From positions 1-64,000 of the forward strand of contig CALWNP010000001.1 in assembly GCA_944382835.1 (NCBI GenBank): a stretch of DNA of 64,000 nt, written 5' to 3'. The translations under genes and the position numbers were made by a program. Under the pieces are notes generated by a model that saw only the letters and a program-made list of their open reading frames with translations, was not told the DNA's origin and did not search any database. This DNA is from an uncultured Gemmiger sp. (GTDB lineage Bacteria; Bacillota; Clostridia; Oscillospirales; Ruminococcaceae). Shown piece by piece: positions 45,011 through 53,512 of this stretch (positions within the stretch are counted from its first letter, which is position 1; each line of letters opens with the position of its first letter).

Positions 45011-45131
45011 CCGAAATTTGCCTTTCCCGCGAAAGTTTTCCCTTTGTTGCCCGAGTCTTTCCCTGTTCTGGCCTTCTCCCCAAAAAGAAAGTCACACTTT
45101 TTTCTTTCTTCTTTCCTTTTGGGACGGAATA

Positions 45132-45140
45132 TGATACAAT
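45132..45140 (+). promoter_or_regulatory. Extended -10 promoter of ktrBA
   Basis: TGA-TACAAT about 30 bases before ktrB. A long pyrimidine tract (about 45095-45118) lies upstream. No c-di-AMP riboswitch features are seen. Confidence 0.55.
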
Positions 45141-45170
45141 AGACTGAATGAACACACCGGAGGCTTTTTT

Positions 45171-46529
45171 ATGTCACCACGCAAAGTTTCCCATCGCCGG
45201 AGATGGTTTACCCCGTCCCGGGTCATCGCTCTGGGATTTCTGGTCATCATCCTGCTGGGCGGGCTGCTGCTCAGTCTGCCCATCTCCAGCCGGGACGGCA
45301 GCTTTACCCCCTTTATCGAGTCCCTCATGACCGCCACCTCGGCCACCTGCGTCACCGGCCTGGTGGCCTACGACACCTACACCCACTGGTCGCTGTTCGG
45401 CCAGATGGTGATTCTGGTGCTGATCCAGGTGGGCGGTCTGGGGTTTGTGACCATCGCCATCCTCATCAACATGCTGCGGGGCTCCAAGATCGGGCTGCGG
45501 CAGCGGTTCCTGATGCAGGAGTCGGTGGGCCTGCCCCAGATAGCCGGCATCCTGCGGGCCACCAGCTTCATCCTGCGCTGCGCCGCCCTCTTTGAGGGGA
45601 TTGGTGCTTTGCTGCTGGCCACCCAGTTTGTGCCGCGCTACGGGCTGCTGCGGGGGGTGTGGTTTTCCATCTTTCACAGCATCTCGGCCTTCTGCAACGC
45701 CGGGTTTGACCTGATGGGCCGGGATGTCCCCTACTCCTCCCTCACCGATTTTGTGGCCAACCCGCTGGTCAACCTGACCATCATGGCCCTCATCATCATC
45801 GGCGGCCTGGGCTTTGCGGTCTGGACCGATGTCTACGAGCGCCGCACCCGTCTGCACACCTACCGGCTGCAGACCAAGCTGGTGCTTTCCACCACCGCCA
45901 TCCTGCTGGTCTTTCCCTTCCTCTTCTTTTTGCTCTACGAGTTCCAGCTGCCCCAGTGGATGGGGATGAGCATCGGGGACAAAATCTGGGCATCCCTGTT
46001 CCAGTCGGTCACCCCCCGCACCGCCGGTTTCAACACGGTGGATTATGCGACCTTCAGCGGCACCAGCCTGATGCTGACCATCGTCCTGATGCTCATTGGC
46101 GGTTCCCCGGGGTCCACCGCCGGCGGCGTCAAGACCACCACGGTGGCGGCGATCTTCCTCTCCATCCGGTCGGTGCTGCGCCGCAAGCCGGACACCGAGG
46201 CCTTCGGCCGCCGGCTGGACGAGGAGGTGCTGGGCCGTGCCACCGTGCTGGTCTTCCTCTACCTGGTGCTGTTCCTGGCCGGCGGCGCGGCGCTCTCCAT
46301 GCTGGAAGCCGTTCCGCTGAACCAGGCCCTGTTTGAGTGCGCCAGCGCCATCGGTACCGTCGGACTTTCCCTGGGGCTGACCCCCACCCTGTCCGCTCCC
46401 TCCCATCTGATTCTGACCTTCCTGATGTATTTCGGCCGTGTGGGCGGTCTGACCATGATCTACGCCCTGGCCAACCCCAACGAGACTTCGCCCCGCCGTC
46501 TGCCGGTGGAGCGGGTCATCATCGGCTGA
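45171..46529 (+). CDS. ktrB: Potassium uptake channel subunit KtrB/TrkH
   Basis: Membrane K+ (often Na+-dependent) uptake subunit, 452 residues, with four pore repeats whose selectivity-filter glycines are visible in TCVTGLVAY, AFCNAGFD, TPRTAGFN and IGTVGLSLG. GSPGSTAGGVKTTT forms the gate-loop region. GGAGG lies 7 bases before ATG 45171. It forms an operon with ktrA 30 bases downstream. The short length fits KtrB rather than enteric TrkH. Confidence 0.95.
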   Translation: MSPRKVSHRRRWFTPSRVIALGFLVIILLGGLLLSLPISSRDGSFTPFIESLMTATSATCVTGLVAYDTYTHWSLFGQMVILVLIQVGGLGFVTIAILINMLRGSKIGLRQRFLMQESVGLPQIAGILRATSFILRCAALFEGIGALLLATQFVPRYGLLRGVWFSIFHSISAFCNAGFDLMGRDVPYSSLTDFVANPLVNLTIMALIIIGGLGFAVWTDVYERRTRLHTYRLQTKLVLSTTAILLVFPFLFFLLYEFQLPQWMGMSIGDKIWASLFQSVTPRTAGFNTVDYATFSGTSLMLTIVLMLIGGSPGSTAGGVKTTTVAAIFLSIRSVLRRKPDTEAFGRRLDEEVLGRATVLVFLYLVLFLAGGAALSMLEAVPLNQALFECASAIGTVGLSLGLTPTLSAPSHLILTFLMYFGRVGGLTMIYALANPNETSPRRLPVERVIIG

Positions 46530-46559
46530 GAGACAGCCATCGAAAGGAGAACATTATTT

Positions 46560-47204
46560 ATGAAATCCATTCTGCTGATCGGCCTGGGCCGCTTCGGCCG
46601 TTACATGGCGCTGAAGCTGCAGGAGCTGGGCCACGACGTCCTGGCGGTGGACATTGACGAGGAACGGGTCAACGAGGCCCTGGCCGATGTGACCGACGCC
46701 CAGATCGGGGACGCCACCAACGAAGCCTTTATCAAGACGCTGGGGGCCCGCAACTTTGATCTCTGTGTGGTGGCCATTGGGGATGATTTCGAGAGCTCCC
46801 TGGAAGCCACCGCCCTGCTCAAGGACAACGGCGCCCAGGTGGTGCTGGCCCGCGCCGCCACCGACATCCACGCCAAGCTGCTGCTGCGCAACGGCGCCGA
46901 CCATGTGATCTACCCGGTTCAGCAGGCGGCCAACTACGCGGCGGTGCGCTACACCACCGACCATGTGCTGGACTTCACCGCCTTGGGGGAGGATTACTCC
47001 ATCTGCGAGATCGACGTTCCCGAAGAGTGGGTGGGCAAAAGCATCCTGGAGCTGAAGGTGCGCACCCGGTACCAGCTCAACGTCACCGCCATCAAGCAGA
47101 ACGGCAAGCTGCAGCCCATGCCCAACCCCGAACACGTCTTTACCAAGGACCAGACCGTGCTGGTCATGGGCCGCAACGACGACCTGCGGAAGTTCCTGCA
47201 ATGA
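46560..47204 (+). CDS. ktrA: Potassium uptake regulatory subunit KtrA/TrkA
   Basis: Cytosolic gating ring subunit, 214 residues. RCK_N domain has the nucleotide-binding LIGLGRFGRYMALKL (6-20) and DIDEERVNEAL; RCK_C, which may bind c-di-AMP, occupies about 135-214. GAAAGGAG precedes the start. Works with KtrB. Confidence 0.96.
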   Translation: MKSILLIGLGRFGRYMALKLQELGHDVLAVDIDEERVNEALADVTDAQIGDATNEAFIKTLGARNFDLCVVAIGDDFESSLEATALLKDNGAQVVLARAATDIHAKLLLRNGADHVIYPVQQAANYAAVRYTTDHVLDFTALGEDYSICEIDVPEEWVGKSILELKVRTRYQLNVTAIKQNGKLQPMPNPEHVFTKDQTVLVMGRNDDLRKFLQ

Positions 47205-47222
47205 GAAGCAAACAGAAAGGCG

Positions 47223-48458
47223 GTGGTCTTTCTGCGCCCACCTTTTGACCGGGAATCCAGGCTCCGCTGGGGCGAACCGGTGTTCTGCCTGGGCATGGCG
47301 CTGCTGCTGGTGCTGTCCGAGGTGTTCAGCTCCAACCTCCAGAGCACCCTGCCCGGCTTCAGCCATCTGGCCCGGCTGGCCCTCACCGGCGGCGGCGTCC
47401 TGCTGCTGGGGGGCAAGTGCCTGTTTCTGACCCGGTACGCCGCCCGCTGGCAGCCCGCCGTGATCGCTGTCTGCCTGGCCTATGCCGGGTTTGCGTCCTG
47501 GTACGGGGATGACATCTGGTTCTTTCTGGTAATGCTGGCCGGATTTGCCGCCTACGGGGTGAACCTGCGCCGTGCACTGCAGGTCTATCTGGCGGTAGCG
47601 GTGGTCGGGCTGCTGCTGGTGCAACTGCTCCATCTGCTGACCCCGCTGGTGCCCTTCGGCTTCTACTGCCGCAACTGGGATTACGGCTACGGCCACTACA
47701 ACGGCTACGGCGCCCGGCTGTGGGGCATCTTCCTGGCCTGGGGCTGGCTGCGCTGGCCGCGGCTGCGGTGGTTTGACTGGGCCGGGATGGCTGCGCTGCT
47801 GCTCTACACCACCCTGGGTCCCGGAGCCCGGGGCGCCATGGGCGCCATGTTGCTGCTGTTGCTGCTCTTTGTGCTGAGCCTGCTTCTGCCCCGGTGGTTT
47901 GAGAGCAAACTCTGGGGCGGGCTGGTCCTGCTGCTGGCGCCGCTGTTCACCCTCTTCAGCGGGATCACCGGCTACCTCTTTGATCCCGAACAGCCGGCCG
48001 TCACCCCGCTGCTGGCCAGGATCAACAGCCTGTTGTCGGGACGGCTGGAAATCTGGCACCACGTTTTCTGGGCCTTTCCCTATACCCATCCCGAGGAAGA
48101 CGGGGTAGCCGCCTGGTATCACGGCGACATGCCCAACACCTTGACCCTGCTGGGCGGGCTGGCCACCGACTCCGATGTCCACCACGCCATGGACAACACC
48201 TTCCTAGGCCAGATCATGAACAAGGGGCTATTGGGCGCTGTGCTGCTGCTGGCGGGTCTGCTGCTGCTGATCGGGCGGCTGGCCCGGCGGCGCCGCACCG
48301 GGGAGCTGCTCTGCCTGGCCGCCCTACTGGCCTATCTGGTCATGGAGAACAAGCTCTTCCTGATCTCGGCCAACCCGATGTTTCTGCTGCTGCCGGTGCT
48401 GCTGGTGCCCCGCGGGGCGCCGTTGCCTCTCTTGCCCGGCGATTCCAAGACCTCCTGA
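47223..48458 (+). CDS. Polytopic membrane protein, Wzy/O-antigen-ligase-like (copy 2)
   Basis: A 411-residue membrane protein of about ten helices. It shares a motif plan with the gene at 34094-35410: YGYGHYNGYGARL, TLGPGARGAMGAML, LSGRLEIWHHVFW, AMDNTFLGQIMNKG and VMENKLFLISANPMFLLLP. The GTG start lies 18 bases after ktrA with AAAGG close by, so it may be read from the ktr promoter. It is not obviously connected to potassium uptake. Likely a surface-glycan ligase or polymerase; substrate unknown. Confidence 0.68.
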   Translation: MVFLRPPFDRESRLRWGEPVFCLGMALLLVLSEVFSSNLQSTLPGFSHLARLALTGGGVLLLGGKCLFLTRYAARWQPAVIAVCLAYAGFASWYGDDIWFFLVMLAGFAAYGVNLRRALQVYLAVAVVGLLLVQLLHLLTPLVPFGFYCRNWDYGYGHYNGYGARLWGIFLAWGWLRWPRLRWFDWAGMAALLLYTTLGPGARGAMGAMLLLLLLFVLSLLLPRWFESKLWGGLVLLLAPLFTLFSGITGYLFDPEQPAVTPLLARINSLLSGRLEIWHHVFWAFPYTHPEEDGVAAWYHGDMPNTLTLLGGLATDSDVHHAMDNTFLGQIMNKGLLGAVLLLAGLLLLIGRLARRRRTGELLCLAALLAYLVMENKLFLISANPMFLLLPVLLVPRGAPLPLLPGDSKTS

Positions 48459-48464
48459 AAAGAC

Positions 48465-48500
48465 AAGAGCCTCCGTGCTGCACGCACGGAGGCTCTTTTG
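48465..48500. terminator. Terminator between the second Wzy-like gene and the peptidase
   Basis: AAGAGCCTCCGTGC and GCACGGAGGCTCTT form a perfect 14-bp stem with a 5-base loop, followed by TTTTGTG. It also lies just past the convergent opp operon. Confidence 0.9.
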
Positions 48501-48503
48501 TGT

Positions 48504-49340
48504 TTAGAAGTAGCTGCCCACCGCCGTGATCTGTTCGGGCAGATCGGCGCGGTAGAGGGGGGACTTTTTGTCAAAGCTGTTGATGGTAACCCCGTTGTCC
48601 CCGGCCCGGCCGGTGGAGTGGATGTACTTTCCGCCGCCCAGATACATGGCCACATGCCCGGGGAAAAAGATCAGGTCCCCTTCCCGCATCTCGGAAAGAG
48701 GGATTTCATGGAGGGCAAAACCCTCCCGGATGGAGGCGTCCCGCCAGATGATGATGCCGCAGAGCAGGTAGGCCATGCTGCAAAGGCCGGAACAATCGAT
48801 GCCGGCGGGGGTCTTGCCACCCCAGCGGTACTGGGTGCCCAGATACAGCCGGGCGGTGTCGGTCAGGGCACGGCGCAGGGCCGGGGCTTCCTCCTGGCAG
48901 GGCTGTTCCCACAGCGGGGCCAGGGCGCTGGCGCAGAGATACCCGCTGCGGCCGTCGGGCAGGGTTGCCTTCTGCCAGCCGTCCACCGGGTCTCCCTCCA
49001 CCGCCACGCAGGCTCCCATGGGCAGGGCCGCCTCCACAAAGGCGCCCTGCACCTTGGGCTGGGCCAGGAGATCCACGCAGTGCTTGTTGCGGATGACCTT
49101 TTTGGGCAGGCTGCGCCACTTTTCCGCCCCTTCCCCGGTGACCAGGGCCGAGGCGGGCACCCAGCCCTCGTATCGGTAAAAGGTACGCACCGGCACCCAG
49201 CCGTCCACTGTCTCACCGGTGATCTCCACCGGCATGCCCAGCAGCACCTCGTCCTCCAGGCAGGAGAGGGACGGCGACTGGTTCTGCTGTTCCACCGGCT
49301 GTTTGAGGGGGCAGATCGGAAGATTGATGATTGCTTGCAT
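48504..49340 (-). CDS. Cytosolic NlpC/P60 peptidase (YkfC-like dipeptidyl-peptidase VI type)
   Basis: Cysteine peptidase, 278 residues, with two SH3-like regions (about 25-70 and 88-145) and a C-terminal NlpC/P60 domain. The catalytic Cys is Cys183 in AGIDCSGLC, with His229 in FPGHVAMYLG and a third His241 in KYIHSTG. There is no signal peptide, so it acts in the cytosol, as YkfC does on murein tripeptides (L-Ala-gamma-D-Glu-diamino acid). It is the last gene of the peptide-transporter operon, which supports this role. Confidence 0.88.
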   Translation of the reverse strand: MQAIINLPICPLKQPVEQQNQSPSLSCLEDEVLLGMPVEITGETVDGWVPVRTFYRYEGWVPASALVTGEGAEKWRSLPKKVIRNKHCVDLLAQPKVQGAFVEAALPMGACVAVEGDPVDGWQKATLPDGRSGYLCASALAPLWEQPCQEEAPALRRALTDTARLYLGTQYRWGGKTPAGIDCSGLCSMAYLLCGIIIWRDASIREGFALHEIPLSEMREGDLIFFPGHVAMYLGGGKYIHSTGRAGDNGVTINSFDKKSPLYRADLPEQITAVGSYF

Positions 49341-49359
49341 GGACGACTCCTTCCCAGAT

Positions 49360-50298
49360 TCAGCGTGTCAGCATCTTGCGGTAGCCTTCCAGCTCCCGCT
49401 GGTTGCCCAGCACGAAATGGCCCGGCTCCACCTCGGTCCACACCGGCTTGTCCACCCGATAATCGTGGCAGGACGGGTCGTAGACCAGCAGTTTTTTCTG
49501 CCGCTCGGCAATGGGGTCGGGCTGGGGAATGGCCGAGAGCAGTGCCTGGGTATAGGGATGCAGCGGATGGGCAAAGAGCTGTTCGCTCTCGGCCAGCTCC
49601 ACAATATCCCCCTTGTGGATGACCGCGATGCGGTCGCAGATGAACCGCACCACCGAAAGGTCATGGGCGATGAAGAGATAGGTCAGCCCCCGCTCCTTCT
49701 GCAGCGCAGCCAGCAGGTTGAGCACCTGGGCCCGGATGGAGACATCCAGCGCCGAGATGGGCTCATCCGCCACAATGAGCTTGGGCTCCAGGATCAGCGC
49801 CCGGGCGATGCCGATGCGCTGGCGCTGCCCACCCGAAAACTCGTGGGGGAAGCGGGAGGCGAATTCGGGCAGCAAACCCACATCCGAGAGGGCCTTGGCC
49901 ACCTTCTGCCGCCGTTCCTCCTCGGAGCAGTGGCGGCCGGGAGCGTACAGGCCCTCCGCCACGATGTACCCCACCTTGGCTCGCTCGTTCAGTGAGCTCA
50001 TGGGGTCCTGAAAGATCATCTGGATGTCCCGGGTCACCTGGCGGTCCCGGGCGGCACTCAGACGGCCCGAAATCCTCTGTCCTTCAAAACGGATCTCCCC
50101 CGCCGCCAGCGGGTTGGCCCGGATGATGGCCCGGCCGATGGTGGTTTTGCCCGAGCCGGACTCCCCCACCAAGCCGAAGGTTTCCCCCTTGTAGATGTCA
50201 AAGGAGACATCCCGCACCGCCACAAAGGGATGGCGCTTTTTGCCGAACTGGACCCGGATGTGGTCCACTTCCAGCATCTTTTCCCGCGGATCAGCCAT
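49360..50298 (-). CDS. oppF: Peptide ABC transporter ATPase OppF
   Basis: ABC ATPase, 312 residues: Walker [10 protein letters not shown], signature [15 protein letters not shown], Walker [15 protein letters not shown], and the OppF-type C-terminal extension with [15 protein letters not shown] followed by the CxH-containing [11 protein letters not shown] region. It overlaps oppD by 8 bases. Confidence 0.95.
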   Translation of the reverse strand: MADPREKMLEVDHIRVQFGKKRHPFVAVRDVSFDIYKGETFGLVGESGSGKTTIGRAIIRANPLAAGEIRFEGQRISGRLSAARDRQVTRDIQMIFQDPMSSLNERAKVGYIVAEGLYAPGRHCSEEERRQKVAKALSDVGLLPEFASRFPHEFSGGQRQRIGIARALILEPKLIVADEPISALDVSIRAQVLNLLAALQKERGLTYLFIAHDLSVVRFICDRIAVIHKGDIVELAESEQLFAHPLHPYTQALLSAIPQPDPIAERQKKLLVYDPSCHDYRVDKPVWTEVEPGHFVLGNQRELEGYRKMLTR

Positions 50299-51367
50299 GG
50301 GATGTCACCTCCCCCTGTTGTCTCAGTGCGCGGCCCCGCTCCCGCAGGGCGCGGATGTGTTCGGGCGGTTCCACCTTGGGGGCCCGGGGGTCCAGCAGCC
50401 AGGTGCGGGCGCTGTGGGTGGGGCTGACCGCCAGCATGGGCGGCCGCTTGACAAAATCAATCTTGAGGGCCTGGGGATTGCGGGGGGCAAAGGCATCCCC
50501 CTTGACCTCGTGGAAGAGGTTGGGCGGGGTGCCCTGGATGGCGTAAAGCGGCTGCCCCTTGACCCCCAGCTGGGGCAGGCTGGAGAGCAGCGCCCAGGTG
50601 TAGGGGTGGCGTGGGTCGTAAAAAACCTCCTCGCACCGGCCGATCTCCACAATGTCGCCGGCATACATCACCGCGATGCGGTCGGCCACATTGGCCACCA
50701 CCCCCAGGTCGTGGGTGATGTAGATGGTGGTCAGATCGTATTTCTTCTGCATCTCCTTGATCAGCCCCAGAATCTGGGCCTGGATGGTCACATCCAGGGC
50801 GGTGGTGGGCTCGTCGCAGATCAGGATTTTGGGCCGGCAGGCCATGGCGATGGCAATGACCACCCGCTGGCGCATGCCGCCGGAGAACTCGTGGGGATAC
50901 TGTTTGTACCGCCGCTCGGGGTCGGAGATGCCCACCTCGGCCAGCATCTCGCAGGCCGCCTTGCGGGCCGCCTCGCCGTGCAGATTCTGGTGCAGCTCCA
51001 CCGCCTCCCGGATCTGCCAGCCGATGGTCTTGAGAGGGTTGAGGCTGGTCATGGGGTCCTGGAGCACCATGGCGATCTCCCGCCCGCGGATGCTCTGCCA
51101 TTCGGCATCGGTGTGCAGAGTGGCCAGGTCCCGGCCGCCATAGAGGATCTGCCCGCTCTCGATGAAGCCGTTCTGGTCGTTGAGGCCCATGAGGGTCTTG
51201 ACCAGAACGCTCTTGCCAGAGCCGGATTCCCCGACGATGGCCAAGCTCTCCCCCCGCATCACGTCCAGCGAGATGCCCCGGATGGCGTGGAGCACCTGGC
51301 CGCGGAGGGTGAATTTGAAATGGAGATCCCGGATGGAAAGGAGGACTTCGCTCTGTTGAGTTTCCAT
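50291..51367 (-). CDS. oppD: Peptide ABC transporter ATPase OppD
   Basis: ABC ATPase, 358 residues: Walker [11 protein letters not shown], signature [15 protein letters not shown], Walker [14 protein letters not shown] and [13 protein letters not shown] in the C-terminal region, which also carries a Pro-rich extension. ATG 51367 has GGAGG at 7 bases. Confidence 0.95.
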   Translation of the reverse strand: METQQSEVLLSIRDLHFKFTLRGQVLHAIRGISLDVMRGESLAIVGESGSGKSVLVKTLMGLNDQNGFIESGQILYGGRDLATLHTDAEWQSIRGREIAMVLQDPMTSLNPLKTIGWQIREAVELHQNLHGEAARKAACEMLAEVGISDPERRYKQYPHEFSGGMRQRVVIAIAMACRPKILICDEPTTALDVTIQAQILGLIKEMQKKYDLTTIYITHDLGVVANVADRIAVMYAGDIVEIGRCEEVFYDPRHPYTWALLSSLPQLGVKGQPLYAIQGTPPNLFHEVKGDAFAPRNPQALKIDFVKRPPMLAVSPTHSARTWLLDPRAPKVEPPEHIRALRERGRALRQQGEVTSHG

Positions 51368-51380
51368 GGCGATACCTCCT

Positions 51381-52409
51381 TTACACATGGTTTTTGGGGT
51401 CGGCAGCGTCGGCAAAGGCGTTGCCCACCACATACAGACTGATGGTGATGATGGCCAGCACGGTGGTGGGGAAAAGCAGCTGATACCGCAGGCTGGGCTG
51501 GCTCATGAGCAGACGGCCGGCCTGGACCAGGTTGCCCAGCGAAGGGATGTCGGTGGGCAGGCCAATGCCGATGTAGGTGACAAACACCTCGTTGCCGATG
51601 GCTGCCGGGATGGCCAGAGACATCCGCAGGGCGATGACCGACACCAGGTAGGGCAGCAGATTCTTGGTGACGATGCGGCCGGTGGTGGTGCCCAGGCAGC
51701 GGGAGGCAAGGTTATAGTCCCGGTCCCGGATAATGACAATCTGGTTGCGGATGAAGCGGGCCATGTCCAGCCAGCCGGTGAGGCAGAGGGCGAAGATGAT
51801 GGTGCCGATGCTGGGGTGCATGATGTAGGAGACCAGGATCAGCACCAGGGTCTGGGGCACATTGTCAAAGATGTTGTACAGCTCGGTGAAAAAGCCGTCC
51901 AGCTTGCGCACATAGCCCCACAGCACCCCCACCAGGGTGCCCACCACCGCCTCGAAGCAGGCCACCGCAAAGCCGATGCCCAGCGAGGTACGGGTGCCGG
52001 CCCAGGTGCGGGCCCACAGGTCCTGGCCGATGGAGTTGGTGCCGAACCAGAACTCAGAGTCGGGGGAACGGTTGATGATCTGTACCCCGGTCAACGGGTC
52101 GTTGTTGATGGTCTTGGGGTCGTGCTGGTTGGGCAGCAGCGGCTGAATGAAGGTAAAGAGCAGTACCACCGCAATCAGGCAGAGGAAAAACACCGCAATG
52201 CGGTTTTTGAAGAAGGCCCGCAGGGTGGCCCCCCAGTAGGAATAGTTGGAGTAACCGCCCCGCTCGGCCTGGCTGTGGTCGAAATCGGCCAGGGTGAACA
52301 GCTCCTCCTCCGGTAGATCCGCATAGGCTGCGGCGGGGTCCAGCTGCTGTTCCAGCGCCCGGTTCAGGCTGTCCTCCAGCTGACCGGCTTTCATCTTGCG
52401 ATAGGTCAT
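51381..52409 (-). CDS. oppC: Peptide ABC transporter permease OppC
   Basis: Inner-membrane permease, 342 residues, with an acidic N-terminal cytosolic extension of about 75 residues and about six helices. The EAA-type loop near DYNLASRCLGTTTGRIVTKNLLP contacts the ATPase. FGTNSIGQDLWAR is a DppC/OppC landmark. Start ATG shares one base with the oppB stop (TGATG). Confidence 0.95.
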   Translation of the reverse strand: MTYRKMKAGQLEDSLNRALEQQLDPAAAYADLPEEELFTLADFDHSQAERGGYSNYSYWGATLRAFFKNRIAVFFLCLIAVVLLFTFIQPLLPNQHDPKTINNDPLTGVQIINRSPDSEFWFGTNSIGQDLWARTWAGTRTSLGIGFAVACFEAVVGTLVGVLWGYVRKLDGFFTELYNIFDNVPQTLVLILVSYIMHPSIGTIIFALCLTGWLDMARFIRNQIVIIRDRDYNLASRCLGTTTGRIVTKNLLPYLVSVIALRMSLAIPAAIGNEVFVTYIGIGLPTDIPSLGNLVQAGRLLMSQPSLRYQLLFPTTVLAIITISLYVVGNAFADAADPKNHV

Positions 52410-53359
52410 CAGCGTGCACCCTCCTTCCCGGTAAAGCTGATCCGCGGGTCCACCAGCGCCATGAGCAGGTCGCCGAAGAGCAGCCCCAGCACCGAGACGG
52501 CGGCGTAGAGCAGCACCAGCGCCTGGACCATGGTGTTGTCCTGGAGCTTGATGACCTGCACCAACAGGCCCCCCATGCCCGGGATGGAATAAAGGCTTTC
52601 CACATAGAGGGAGCCCATCAGGGTGAAGAGGATGGAGTTGGGGATGTACTGGACCAGCGGCACCACCGCGTTGCGGAAGACATGGCGGCGGCTGATGACG
52701 GCGGCCGGCACTCCTTTGGCCCGGGCCAGCCGGATGTAGTCCTTGTTGGCCTCGTCCACCATGTAGCGGCGCAGCCACATGGCGTAGTAGGCAATGTTGC
52801 CGATGGAGAGGGAGAAGATGGGCAGGATCCAGGTGGCGGGGCGGTCATCCTTGAAGAGCATGGAGACCCCCAGCAGCTCGCTGCCGTAGAGCTGGATCAG
52901 CAGGTGGTAGACCGCCGAGGGCACCGCCTGGACAATGACGATGATGACGGTGCCGAACTTGTCCCAGAGCTTCCACCGGGTGCGGGTGGAACGGGCCATC
53001 AGGATGCCCAGCGGCATGCCGATGGCCAGCGAGATCACAAAGCTGATCAGGCCGATCTCGATGGAGATGGGGGCCTTCTGGGCGATGATCTTGGCAATGG
53101 AATAGCCCTGCCGGTATTTGTTGGAGACCCCCAGATCCCCCTGGAGCAGCTGCAGGAAGTAGTTGAGAATCTGCTGCGGGATGGGCTGGGTCAGGCCAAG
53201 CTTTTGCAGGCCGGCCTGGATCTGGGCGTCGGTGAGCTTTTCAAAGTTATTGAAATAGCCCTCGATGGGCATCTGGCGCAGCAGCACAAAGACGATAATG
53301 ATGATCACGCAGAGTGCAATCAACGCGTGCAGCACCCGTTTGAGGATGTATTTGGCCAA
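52409..53359 (-). CDS. oppB: Peptide ABC transporter permease OppB
   Basis: Permease, 316 residues, opening AKYILKRVLHALIALCVIIIIVF and with the loop DYIRLARAKGVPAAVISRRHVFRNAVVP, a DppB/OppB hallmark. I chose TTG 53359 because GAAGGA is upstream and the family N-terminus begins here. A strong intercistronic hairpin (53438-53493) lies between it and the binding protein gene. Confidence 0.94.
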   Translation of the reverse strand: MAKYILKRVLHALIALCVIIIIVFVLLRQMPIEGYFNNFEKLTDAQIQAGLQKLGLTQPIPQQILNYFLQLLQGDLGVSNKYRQGYSIAKIIAQKAPISIEIGLISFVISLAIGMPLGILMARSTRTRWKLWDKFGTVIIVIVQAVPSAVYHLLIQLYGSELLGVSMLFKDDRPATWILPIFSLSIGNIAYYAMWLRRYMVDEANKDYIRLARAKGVPAAVISRRHVFRNAVVPLVQYIPNSILFTLMGSLYVESLYSIPGMGGLLVQVIKLQDNTMVQALVLLYAAVSVLGLLFGDLLMALVDPRISFTGKEGAR

Positions 53360-53437
53360 TGGGTCCTTCCCCTTTCCTGTGGATTTTACGGTCTTGCCGG
53401 GGGGTCCGTACCGCCACAGCCGCACGGGCCGCCCGGC

Positions 53438-53493
53438 AAAACCGCAGACACCGCGCCGGCATCGGGACGCCGGCGCGGTCGGAATGCGGTTTT
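53438..53493 (-). terminator. Two-tier hairpin between the binding-protein gene and oppB
   Basis: Outer stem AAAACCGCA/TGCGGTTTT and inner stem ACCGCGCCGGC/GCCGGCGCGGT nest in one structure. On the minus strand the 3' arm ends in TTTT. It looks like a partial terminator or mRNA-stabilising hairpin that would give more binding protein than permease. Confidence 0.75.
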
Positions 53494-53512
53494 GTTGTAG
53501 AGGAATCGGAGG

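Noticed and set aside
44920-45170. c-di-AMP (ydaO) riboswitch expected upstream of ktrBA in many Firmicutes
   Set aside because: I find none of the conserved segments or a terminator in this gap; only two promoters and a pyrimidine tract are present.
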